From: JANMDU01 sp031376455
Lineage (GTDB): Bacteria > Pseudomonadota > Gammaproteobacteria > Burkholderiales > Burkholderiaceae_C
Assembly (NCBI GenBank): GCA_031376455.1
Contig: JANMDU010000069.1
Span: forward strand, 1 to 8,524
Length of the DNA: 8,524 bases
Reading direction: 5' to 3'
The position numbers and the translations under genes were made by a program. This document shows, in pieces, positions 1-6,191 of the stretch (the first letter of the stretch is position 1; each line of letters begins with the position of its first letter). The notes beneath the pieces were generated by a model, which was not told where the DNA came from, did no database searches, and saw nothing but the letters and a program-made list of their open reading frames with translations.

Positions 1-179
1 GCGCTGACTTGATCGCTTATCTTGCCGATCAAGCCTCTTTCTTGCAGGAGCTTGTCCATCTCATCCACGTTGCTGTTTTGTGCCATCGTTGCTGTGCAAG
101 CCAGCGCCAAAGCAGCACACACCCAGTTGCGCCGCAACTGAATGCAAAGCGACGGTGGGGCTTGGGAGAATCGAGGCAT
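1..179 (-). CDS. Exported protein, N-terminal part only (possibly a C40/NlpC-P60 type peptidase)
   Basis: The leftward reading frame starts at an ATG at 177-179 and runs off the left edge after 59 codons. An in-frame stop about 30 bases upstream of the ATG leaves no longer start. The N-terminus has a basic stretch (Arg16-Arg17) and a hydrophobic core (about residues 19-32, VCAALALACTATMA), with a likely signal peptidase I site after TMA at residue 33. Cys28 is not in a good lipobox, so a lipoprotein is less likely. The mature start (NSNVDEMDKLLQERGLIGKI) is charged and helix-prone. From memory it resembles the region before the NlpC/P60 peptidase domain of Burkholderiales cell-wall hydrolases, but the catalytic domain is outside the window, so this is a guess. 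The gene is divergent from the crotonase gene at 347. That a secreted-protein gene starts here is well supported; its function is not. Confidence 0.7.
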   Translation of the reverse strand, partial: MPRFSQAPPSLCIQLRRNWVCAALALACTATMAQNSNVDEMDKLLQERGLIGKISDQVS

Positions 180-185
180 TGATAG

Positions 186-213
186 ATTATCTAGATACGA
201 GATAAGAAGTCAA
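186..213 (-). promoter_or_regulatory. Candidate sigma-70 promoter for the leftward exported-protein gene
   Basis: Read on the minus strand, a -35 box TTGACT (plus 208-213) is followed after 16 bases by a -10 box GATAAT (plus 186-191). Transcription would start about 7 bases further on, at or within a base or two of the ATG at 179. No Shine-Dalgarno motif precedes that ATG, so the mRNA could be leaderless. The -10 region is embedded in an inverted repeat with arms TTATCT (187-192) and AGATAA (200-205), and in the perfect palindrome TATCTAGATA (188-197). This could be a repressor site. It is a consensus match by eye only. Confidence 0.4.
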
Positions 214-346
214 GTGAACAAACCTCTATAAGTGGTTGATTTGTAGCAAAAAAATATCAAAATCAGCTTCTACGGTAGATCGCGTCACGCTGAGCCCAGC
301 CTACAATACAAACACAATTGATTCTGCCATTTATTTTGCCCTTGTT

Positions 347-1156
347 ATGACGACAGCGCCCTCAGCAGCCACCGATCTTGTCCGAAGCCAGAGAGATGCG
401 CGCGGCGTGATCACGCTCACGCTGAATCAACCGCAGAATTTCAACGCGTTGTGCGCAGACATGATCGCTGCATTACAAGCGCATTTCATTGCGATCGCCA
501 AAGATCCGCAAGTTCGCGCTGTCGTGTTGGCCGCAACTGGAAAAGCCTTTTGCGCAGGGCATAACCTCAAAGACATGGCTGCCAACCCCGTTGAGGCCTA
601 CTACCAGCAGCTTTTTAAGCAATGCAGTGCGATGATGCTGAGTATGGCGAGACTTCCCGTTCCTGTCATCGCGCGGGTGCAGGGCATAGCCACCGCAGCG
701 GGATGCCAACTTGTTGCGCAATGCGATTTGGCAGTTTGCGCGCCGAGCGCACGCTTTGCCACCAGCGGCATTCAATACGGCTTGTTTTGCTCGACACCTT
801 CTGTACCTTTGCTGCGCGCCATGGCGCCAAAGCACGCGATGCAAATGCTGATCACAGGCGAGTTCATTGATGCAGCCACTGCGCAGGCCTATGGTTTGGT
901 CAATGCTGTCGCTGCAGATGATTCGGAGGCCGCGCTTGATGGAGAAGTGGAAAAACTCATCGCACAAATCGTGAATAAGCCGCGCGTTGCCTTGCAAATG
1001 GGCAAAGAATTGGTGCTGCGTCAGCAAGGCCTGAGCTTAGAAGCAGCTTATGCGCTCGCCGGGCAAACCATGGCAGCCAACATGATGGATGCGAGTGCGC
1101 AAGAAGGTGTGCGCGCCTTTGTCGATAAGCGCCTGCCCGCATGGAAGAACGAATGA
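347..1156 (+). CDS. Crotonase-superfamily protein, ECHDC3-like (annotated as enoyl-CoA hydratase)
   Basis: A complete 269-residue crotonase-fold protein, the usual length for the family. ATG 347 is the only ATG before the conserved domain. The frame is open back to a TTG at 236, but those 37 codons show nothing family-like. No clear Shine-Dalgarno precedes the start. The first oxyanion-hole region is AFCAGHNLKDM (residues 67-77) and the second is GIATAAGCQLVAQCD (113-127), followed by FATSGIQYGLFCSTPSVPL. This pattern matches the ECHDC3 branch. The two glutamates of classical enoyl-CoA hydratase (Glu144 and Glu164 in the rat enzyme) align with Gln121 and Gly141, exactly 20 residues apart as in the rat enzyme. 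Classical hydration of trans-2-enoyl-CoA is therefore doubtful, although acyl-CoA binding is likely. The stop overlaps the start of the channel gene (ATGA), so the two are probably co-transcribed. The fold is certain; the reaction is not known. Confidence 0.9.
   Translation: MTTAPSAATDLVRSQRDARGVITLTLNQPQNFNALCADMIAALQAHFIAIAKDPQVRAVVLAATGKAFCAGHNLKDMAANPVEAYYQQLFKQCSAMMLSMARLPVPVIARVQGIATAAGCQLVAQCDLAVCAPSARFATSGIQYGLFCSTPSVPLLRAMAPKHAMQMLITGEFIDAATAQAYGLVNAVAADDSEAALDGEVEKLIAQIVNKPRVALQMGKELVLRQQGLSLEAAYALAGQTMAANMMDASAQEGVRAFVDKRLPAWKNE
1143..1148 (+). promoter_or_regulatory. Ribosome binding site deciding the start of the MscS-family gene
   Basis: GGAAGA lies 4 bases before ATG 1153, inside the last codons of the crotonase gene. 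It favours ATG 1153 (ATGA overlap with the upstream stop) over the in-frame ATG at 1141, which has no comparable motif in front of it. Confidence 0.55.
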
Positions 1157-2436
1157 ATTTCAATCAACAAAATCACTTTAAATCACTTTTGGCCGATTTC
1201 GGACGCCACGATTTCGCCTACGAATTGCTGGCCTTGCTCGGCTGTTTGGCTGCGGCATGGACTTTGGTTTGGCTGCTGCGGCGCGCTTTTTACAAAGGCA
1301 AAGGGCAGGGCGCAGACTCCGTGCTGTTTGGACGGCGCGGGCTCGATGGCATTTTGTTTCCTCTGATCAGCCTCGGTTTTGTCTACACGCTGAGCGTGAC
1401 GGCATTTGCTGCACCAGAATTTGCATTGTTTCGCGTTGCAACGCTTATGCTTTGTGCGCTGGCTGCTATCCGTTTAATAGCGCGTGTCGTCGCATTGGCT
1501 TATCCGGATTCAACGGCTGGGCGTCTTCTGGAGCAGTTCTTTTCTTGGGCGGTATGGCTCGGCATTGCTCTTTGGCTGGCGGGCGTGCTGCCCATCGTCT
1601 CACGTGAGTTAGAAGCGATCACGTTTAATTTGGGCAAATCTAAAGTAAGCTTGCTCGGGATGTTTGAAGGGATTGGCGCGGCCTTGCTCGTGATCGTGCT
1701 GAGCCTGTGGCTGTCCGCTGTGATTGAGCGGCGGCTTTTGTCTGATGCTGTGGCAGATTTATCGCTACGTAAAGTCGCCACCAATGCCATTCGCGTGTTG
1801 CTTTTAATCGTCGGTCTGCTGTTTGCGTTATCGGCTCTCGGGGTCGATCTGACGGCGCTCTCTGTGCTCGGTGGCGCATTGGGTGTGGGCTTGGGCTTTG
1901 GTCTGCAAAAGCTGGCATCGAACTATGTCAGCGGCTTCGTGATTTTGCTCGAGCGCAGTTTGCGCATTGGAGATAACGTCAAAGTCGATGGTTTTGAAGG
2001 CACGGTGACCGACATCAAAACCCGTTACACCATGATCCGCAGCGTCAATGGGCGCGAGGCGATCGTGCCGAATGAGAAGGTGATCACCGAACGCGTTGAA
2101 AACTTGTCGCTCAGCGATCCGAAGGTGCTGGTGATCACCAATATCACGGTAGGCTACGAAACCGATGTTGTGCAGGTGCAGAAAATCTTGTGTGATTCAG
2201 CGGCGAGCAGCGGGCGTGTTTTAAAGGAGCCCGCGCCGGTCGCTCATCTGGCGCAATTTGCCACGGATGGGTTAGAGTTTTCGCTGTGCTTTTGGATCAG
2301 CGACCCTGAAAACGGCCAACTCAATGTCAAAAGCGAAGTGCATATTACGATTCTTGCGGCGCTGAGGCAAGCAAGTATTGTGATTCCCTATCCGCAGCGG
2401 GTGGTACATCATCAACCGGCAAATAATGTAAATTAG
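1153..2436 (+). CDS. MscS-family mechanosensitive ion channel, multi-pass
   Basis: The 427-residue inner-membrane protein is longer than E. coli MscS (286 residues) because of extra N-terminal membrane segments. Hydrophobic segments lie near residues 22-42, 67-87, 91-116, 129-149, 171-192 and 212-232. They are followed by the pore-lining helix at about 235-258, a Gly/Ala-rich stretch (LGGALGVGLGFGLQKLASNY). Next come the MscS beta domain (FVILLERSLRIGDNVKVDGFEG, about 262-283, then IVPNEKVITERVENLSL, 304-320) and an alpha/beta C-terminal domain ending in IPYPQRVVHH. Family members open under membrane tension and release osmolytes during hypo-osmotic shock. The start was chosen at ATG 1153 for its Shine-Dalgarno and ATGA coupling; ATG 1141 would add four residues. 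Translation is probably coupled to the crotonase gene, although no functional link between the two is obvious. No good Rho-independent terminator follows the stop. Confidence 0.93.
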   Translation: MNFNQQNHFKSLLADFGRHDFAYELLALLGCLAAAWTLVWLLRRAFYKGKGQGADSVLFGRRGLDGILFPLISLGFVYTLSVTAFAAPEFALFRVATLMLCALAAIRLIARVVALAYPDSTAGRLLEQFFSWAVWLGIALWLAGVLPIVSRELEAITFNLGKSKVSLLGMFEGIGAALLVIVLSLWLSAVIERRLLSDAVADLSLRKVATNAIRVLLLIVGLLFALSALGVDLTALSVLGGALGVGLGFGLQKLASNYVSGFVILLERSLRIGDNVKVDGFEGTVTDIKTRYTMIRSVNGREAIVPNEKVITERVENLSLSDPKVLVITNITVGYETDVVQVQKILCDSAASSGRVLKEPAPVAHLAQFATDGLEFSLCFWISDPENGQLNVKSEVHITILAALRQASIVIPYPQRVVHHQPANNVN

Positions 2437-2439
2437 CCG

Positions 2440-2493
2440 ACAATTAAATTGTTGAGATTCGACCTTGGGTCTTTCGGGCCATTACTGTGCACA
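2440..2493. promoter_or_regulatory. Cluster of short inverted repeats between the channel gene and the surface-protein gene
   Basis: Three short dyads occur in 54 bases: ACAATT-A-AATTGT (2440-2452), GACC-TTG-GGTC (2461-2471) and the palindrome TGTGCACA (2486-2493). Their loops are too short for hairpins, so they look more like DNA-binding sites than terminators. No convincing -35/-10 pair was found. The promoter of the downstream gene should lie here or inside the end of the channel gene, unless it is read through from upstream. Confidence 0.3.
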
Positions 2494-2497
2494 TAGG

Positions 2498-2524
2498 GCT
2501 GAATTTTTGCTACATTCAGCAAAA
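2498..2524 (+). promoter_or_regulatory. Two overlapping, mutually exclusive hairpins in the leader of the surface-protein gene
   Basis: Hairpin A pairs GCTGAAT (2498-2504) with ATTCAGC (2514-2520) across a 9-base loop. Hairpin B pairs TTTTGCT (2505-2511) with AGCAAAA (2518-2524) across a 6-base loop. Both are perfect 7-base-pair stems and both use bases 2518-2520, so they cannot form together. Hairpin B takes in the A-rich part of the purine tract AAAAGG (2521-2526), the only Shine-Dalgarno-like sequence before ATG 2540. No U-tract follows, so a Rho-independent terminator is unlikely. A regulatory role is inference. Confidence 0.35.
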
Positions 2525-2539
2525 GGTTTCAACGACTTG

Positions 2540-5500
2540 ATGAGAAGTACATTGCATTCAATTTTTAGCAGCTGGCGTGGTCTTATTTGGGCGGCTTTGG
2601 TTTTATTCATGCCAGCGGTTGCAATTGCAGGTACCTGCTTTGCTATCGACGACGACTCAGGTGTCATCATCACGTACGACAGTGATGCACCGTTTACGCA
2701 GCGATTTAACACCACGATTCAGCTTTCTCCTGTAGTGACAGCGAACATTGAGCGATTTGAATCTGCATATTTTGACGCAGTTACGAATCGTTATTACGTC
2801 GTCTTTCAAGGGACGCCTAACGTGCTTGGCTACGTGCGCCCGAACAACGGTGTTTTTGTACCAGTGGGCACTTCGCTGGGGTCAACTGCTGTGCCCACAG
2901 CGCGCACACCCAGCGGCAACGGCGTCGGCGGCATACGTGGTTTGACACGCAATCCCGTGGATAACAAATGGTACGGTATTGATCAAGATGGATTTTTATA
3001 TGAAATCAATCCAATCACGGGCGCGATTGTTTTGGGTGCATTTGGCGGCAACGACTACTTGCGTGTGAGGACTCCAACCGGCGGTCTGGTCGCTGGTGTT
3101 GAAGATTTAACCTTCGATAGCAGCGGTCAACTGTTTGTAGTTCAAAACGATCCCGGACCCAACCAATTTCTTCGAAACGTGAGTTTAACGACCGGCCTGG
3201 CTGCATCAAGCTTAAATCTGAATTTAGACGAGGCAGAGGGCTTGTCTAACGCGCTCGGTGATATCCGCGTGATCGTGGGCGCTTTTGGTTCAGGCACGAC
3301 ACCTCGAAACTTCTACAGCGTTAACACGGGCACAGGAGCCCTGACGTTGCTTTTCAATGTGCCCAGCCCAACCGGCACGCCAGCAGACTTCGAATCCACA
3401 GGTTGCAATGACGGTGTGCTACGAGCGGATCTAAAATTATCTAAAACGGTTAACCCTAGCGCAGTTGCGCCTGGCGCAACTGCTACTTTCACGCTAAGCG
3501 TGGAGCACGAAGGTATCGACATTGCGCACCGTATTCAAGTTCAGGAAACCCTGCCAGCAGGCGTGAGCGTGATCTCCTCAACTCTAGGCCCCGGCTGCGG
3601 GTTGTGCTCATATGACATTCCCACCAATGTGTGGAGTATTGACAAGATGGACATTGGTCAGGTGCGCACGATTTCACTCATTGTGTCAACAGCTGGCGTT
3701 GCGCCCAACACCTTTGTGGAAAATCGGGCGCAAATCAGCCAGCAATGCCAAGCAGCAACCGGGCCATGCACTGCGTTGCTGGACGTTGATTCAACGCCGG
3801 CTAATAAATTAGGTGGCAATTGGGTGCCCACCGAAGACGATGAGGCCATCGCCGGTTTGCTCGTTACGGCCAGTCCGTCGGTTGGCAAAAGCTTCAGTCC
3901 AACCGCTGGGTTGGCTGGGCAAACGACAACCATCATTTTCACATTCACCAATCCGAATTCCACAGCTTCTGCCACCATTACCTCCGTGTTTAGTGATACC
4001 TATCCAGCAAACATGACCAATGCTGTGCCGCCAAACGCAGTGACCACCTGCGCCGGCTCGGGCGCGATCACGGCTGCAGCAGGTGCAAACAGCATCAGCC
4101 TGGGAGCAGGGCGTGTGATCCCGGCTGGCGGCTCTTGTCAATTGCGCGTTGACGTTGTAGTGGCAAGCGTTGGCAATTTCACCAATACTGTGGCCGTCAA
4201 TGCTTTGACCGTCAGTATTCCCGGATTCATACTCAGCAACGTGGTTGGCGCGACTGCTATCTACCAAGTCAATGCAGACAACGTCGGCATCATCAAAGAT
4301 TTCACACCCGATGGCATTGGAGCAGGGCAAACATCTAGCTTGAAACTGACTTTCAGCAACCCTCGCAATGTCACGGCTACGCTACTCAGCACGTTTGTCG
4401 ATACCTTTCCCAGTAATTTGGTCAACGCGGCTGCGCCAAACCCGCAAACCAATTGCTTAGGAGGCACTGCTGCCGCTATTGCCGGCGGTGGACAAGTGTC
4501 TCTCTCCGCGGGAGCGCAGATTGCGCCGGGCGGCTCTTGCACGCTGACTGTCTTAGTGACTTCAAGCGTTTTGGGGCTCTACACCAACACCGTACCGAGC
4601 GGAAATTTGAGCACGTCGGTCGGCAGTAACTTTGGTACGTCTTCTGCCGTTTTGCAGGTAGCAAACCCTAGTGTGAGCAAGGCATTTATACCCGCATCGG
4701 TTTTGCCTGGCGGCGTATCAGTTTTAAGGTTAACTTTCACAAACCCACGCAATACGGCGGCAACTTTTAACGCGCTGTTTACCGATGTTTATCCCAGCGT
4801 CGTCGGCGGCACGGTGGTGAACACGGCAACGCCAGGAATTGTTAATGGCTGCGGCGCGGGTGCAGCTGTGACAGCCACGCCAGGTGCTAACCAGTTGACA
4901 ATGAATACGACCAACGTGATTCCCGCGCTGTCATCTTGCGTGGTTGAGGTCAATATCACGGTCACACCCGCCACAGCGACGGGTACTTTCGTTAATACGA
5001 TTCCCGCTGGCTCACTCAGCACCAATCTTGGCCCGAGCACTGTGGCGGCCCTTGCTACGTTGACGGTATCTAATCAAACCGACCTCAGTGTCAGCAAAGT
5101 CGTTAGCAGTGCCAATATTTTCCCCGGCACGACTTTAACGTACACGGTCACTGTCACCAATCTTGGCGCAAATGCTGCGTTTAATGCCTCTGTGATCGAC
5201 ACCTTGCAAGGCGTTATCTTGATTGCACCTGTGACTAGCACTTTTTCAGCCGGCGGGAGCTTGGTGTCATTGGTCACGTCTGCTGCAGGGCTGACAGCTA
5301 CTGTCAACCTTCCTCTCAATGGCACGGCAGTCTTCACCTTTCGAGCAGTGCCAACTGTCGCCAATGGCTTTTTAACCAATACCGCTTCTGTACAAGCGGG
5401 GCCGACCGCAACGGATTCTTTTTCACCCAATAATACTGTCAGTGTCAACACACGCGTATCGCCTTCGGCTAATTTGAGCGTCACGAAGACGAATGGCGTC

Positions 5501-5770
5501 AATTCAATTCCCGCAGGCAGCACAACGGTCTACACCGTGACTTTCACCAACGCAGGTCCATCGGACGCGAGCGGATCTCTTATCCGGGATGTGCCCTCCG
5601 GCGCTTTGATAGATTGTGTCGTCATTAGCTGCACGGGCACAGGAGGCGCTGTGTGTGGCAGCCCAACGTTTACGGCGCTCAACACCGGCGGCTATTCTTT
5701 ACCCACATTTCCAAGCGGTAGCAGTGTGATTTTGCTGCTTCAGTGTCAGGTTAGTGGCATCGGCTCGTGA
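2540..5770 (+). CDS. Large secreted DUF11-domain repeat protein
   Basis: A complete 1076-residue exported protein. ATG 2540 gives a standard signal peptide: Arg2 and Arg13, a hydrophobic core at about 15-28, and cleavage near AIA-G at 30/31. The frame is open back to a TTG at 2465, but that extension would bury the signal peptide. Residues 31-292 form a propeller-like domain (strand motifs such as KWYGIDQDGFLYEINPITG). Residues about 295-420 are a DUF11 domain (ADLKLSKTVNPSAVAPGATA). Three related Ig-like repeats of 128-136 residues cover about 446-843. Two DUF11-like domains end the protein (about 846-972 and 976-1074). The mature protein has 16 cysteines in plausible pairs, consistent with oxidative folding outside the cytoplasm. 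No PEP-CTERM, LPXTG, autotransporter barrel or membrane anchor is visible. The C-terminus (LLLQCQVSGIGS) looks like a natural end for such proteins. It is probably a surface or extracellular protein, with adhesion or matrix possible but unproven. Confidence 0.88.
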   Translation: MRSTLHSIFSSWRGLIWAALVLFMPAVAIAGTCFAIDDDSGVIITYDSDAPFTQRFNTTIQLSPVVTANIERFESAYFDAVTNRYYVVFQGTPNVLGYVRPNNGVFVPVGTSLGSTAVPTARTPSGNGVGGIRGLTRNPVDNKWYGIDQDGFLYEINPITGAIVLGAFGGNDYLRVRTPTGGLVAGVEDLTFDSSGQLFVVQNDPGPNQFLRNVSLTTGLAASSLNLNLDEAEGLSNALGDIRVIVGAFGSGTTPRNFYSVNTGTGALTLLFNVPSPTGTPADFESTGCNDGVLRADLKLSKTVNPSAVAPGATATFTLSVEHEGIDIAHRIQVQETLPAGVSVISSTLGPGCGLCSYDIPTNVWSIDKMDIGQVRTISLIVSTAGVAPNTFVENRAQISQQCQAATGPCTALLDVDSTPANKLGGNWVPTEDDEAIAGLLVTASPSVGKSFSPTAGLAGQTTTIIFTFTNPNSTASATITSVFSDTYPANMTNAVPPNAVTTCAGSGAITAAAGANSISLGAGRVIPAGGSCQLRVDVVVASVGNFTNTVAVNALTVSIPGFILSNVVGATAIYQVNADNVGIIKDFTPDGIGAGQTSSLKLTFSNPRNVTATLLSTFVDTFPSNLVNAAAPNPQTNCLGGTAAAIAGGGQVSLSAGAQIAPGGSCTLTVLVTSSVLGLYTNTVPSGNLSTSVGSNFGTSSAVLQVANPSVSKAFIPASVLPGGVSVLRLTFTNPRNTAATFNALFTDVYPSVVGGTVVNTATPGIVNGCGAGAAVTATPGANQLTMNTTNVIPALSSCVVEVNITVTPATATGTFVNTIPAGSLSTNLGPSTVAALATLTVSNQTDLSVSKVVSSANIFPGTTLTYTVTVTNLGANAAFNASVIDTLQGVILIAPVTSTFSAGGSLVSLVTSAAGLTATVNLPLNGTAVFTFRAVPTVANGFLTNTASVQAGPTATDSFSPNNTVSVNTRVSPSANLSVTKTNGVNSIPAGSTTVYTVTFTNAGPSDASGSLIRDVPSGALIDCVVISCTGTGGAVCGSPTFTALNTGGYSLPTFPSGSSVILLLQCQVSGIGS
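3875..5068 (+). repeat. Three tandem Ig-like protein repeats, each with a conserved cysteine pair
   Basis: Protein-level repeats cover residues about 446-576, 580-706 and 708-843 of the secreted protein. Each opens with K-x-F-x-P (Lys450, Lys586, Lys714). A strand ending in an Asn-Pro pair follows (471, 607, 735), then a D-x-(Y/F)-P motif. Each holds two cysteines 28-29 residues apart (504/533, 639/667, 771/800) and ends with T(F)xNT plus a Ser/Thr-rich strand. The type resembles the DUF7933 repeats often found beside DUF11. The DNA has diverged: only short stretches such as GGCGGCTCTTG (about 4129 and 4531) are shared, so the duplications are old. Confidence 0.75.
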
Positions 5771-5776
5771 TGGCAT

Positions 5777-6079
5777 TTACGACGCAGAGGACGATACTAC
5801 GGGCAGCCGAAGCCGGATCGGGCCACTCGCAGAGCGAATATCTACCACTTGGCCTGCTTGTGTGACTTGGATTTGACCAAGTGATGCCAAGTCTTTCGCG
5901 ACTTGGCGCACATTCGGCATCAAAATCCTCCAATCTTCGCCCGGCTGAATGATTGCACGGGCAGCTTCACTCGGACAAATCGTTGCGCCGGGTTGGCGCT
6001 TGGAGAGCAGTGCAAAGATGGCTGCTTTGAGAGCAATATCGTCAAATAGCATATCTGGTAAAGTGTGAACGCATTTCAT
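5777..6079 (-). CDS. DUF3253 family protein
   Basis: A 100-residue leftward gene whose whole length fits DUF3253, a small family with a predicted winged-helix-like fold and no established function. Conserved blocks are GATICPSEAAR (residues 31-41), EDWRILMPNVRQVAKDLA (48-65), GQIQVTQAGQVVD (68-80) and GPIRLRLP (86-93). No catalytic site is evident. The start is ATG at 6077-6079. There is no strong Shine-Dalgarno, and Met10 is a possible alternative that would leave the conserved core intact. The gene is convergent with the secreted-protein gene (6 bases between stops) and divergent from parA across 112 bases. It could be the last chromosomal gene before the putative island or the island's first; the sequence does not decide. 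Confidence 0.85.
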   Translation of the reverse strand: MKCVHTLPDMLFDDIALKAAIFALLSKRQPGATICPSEAARAIIQPGEDWRILMPNVRQVAKDLASLGQIQVTQAGQVVDIRSASGPIRLRLPVVSSSAS

Positions 6080-6083
6080 TAAC

Positions 6084-6110
6084 TTTACATAAGATACATC
6101 GTATTAATAT
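6084..6110 (+). promoter_or_regulatory. Weak candidate promoter for parA-parB
   Basis: TTTACA (6084-6089) and TAATAT (6105-6110) are separated by 15 bases, shorter than the ideal 17. An inverted repeat AGATA (6092-6096) / TATCT (6108-6112), with an inner ATAC-ATC-GTAT dyad (6094-6104), overlaps the -10 region and could be an operator. The match is by eye and moderate only. Confidence 0.25.
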
Positions 6111-6122
6111 CTGATCAGCGCC

Positions 6123-6187
6123 AAAAAAATAGGAAAAAAGCACTACAGGAGACGCTAGGCCTTGTCAGTCTGGTCTAAGGGGTCTAA
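6123..6187. other. Phased A-tracts and a tandem repeat before parA
   Basis: A7 at 6123-6129 and A6 at 6134-6139 have centres about 10.5 bases apart, one helical turn, which predicts intrinsic DNA bending. Downstream, GGTCTAA occurs at 6172-6178 and again at 6181-6187 (9-base period). The parA Shine-Dalgarno AAGGGG (6177-6182) spans the junction of the two copies, 9 bases before ATG 6192. Anything binding the repeat would compete with the ribosome or affect transcription. The function is unknown. Confidence 0.4.
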
Positions 6188-6191
6188 ATGT

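Noticed and set aside
191..200. CTAGATACGA shared between 191-200 and about 6845-6854 as a possible att pair
   Set aside because: The 10-base match lies inside the parA coding sequence and is short enough to be chance; no other boundary evidence supports it.
236..346. N-terminal extension of the crotonase from a TTG
   Set aside because: The 37 extra residues show no family similarity, the TTG has no Shine-Dalgarno, and the ATG at 347 gives the usual family length.
473..1027. Leftward 184-codon open frame across the crotonase gene
   Set aside because: It lies wholly antisense to a clear crotonase and has a Cys/His/Arg-rich composition typical of a shadow frame.
2465..2539. N-terminal extension of the secreted protein from a TTG
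   Set aside because: It would put 25 residues before a well-formed signal peptide and would translate through the hairpin region.
3809..4330. Leftward 173-codon open frame across the secreted-protein gene
   Set aside because: Antisense shadow of the Ig-like repeat coding sequence; no recognisable motif.
3875..5068. DNA repeat array or CRISPR-like structure
   Set aside because: The repetition is at protein level with strongly diverged DNA, inside one continuous coding frame; there are no spacers or identical repeats.
5074..5523. Leftward 149-codon open frame across the secreted-protein gene
   Set aside because: Its Val/Thr/Leu-rich, low-complexity sequence mirrors the Thr/Asn/Val-rich sense strand.
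6162..6191. ParA start at a TTG with AGGAG 10 bases upstream
   Set aside because: The extra ten residues precede the conserved first beta strand, and ATG 6192 has its own AAGGGG at good spacing. The TTG start remains a minor alternative.
5771..6191. tRNA gene or tRNA 3' fragment as an attachment site
   Set aside because: Both strands were read for a TPsiC-arm-like GGTTCGA motif and an acceptor end; nothing convincing was found.
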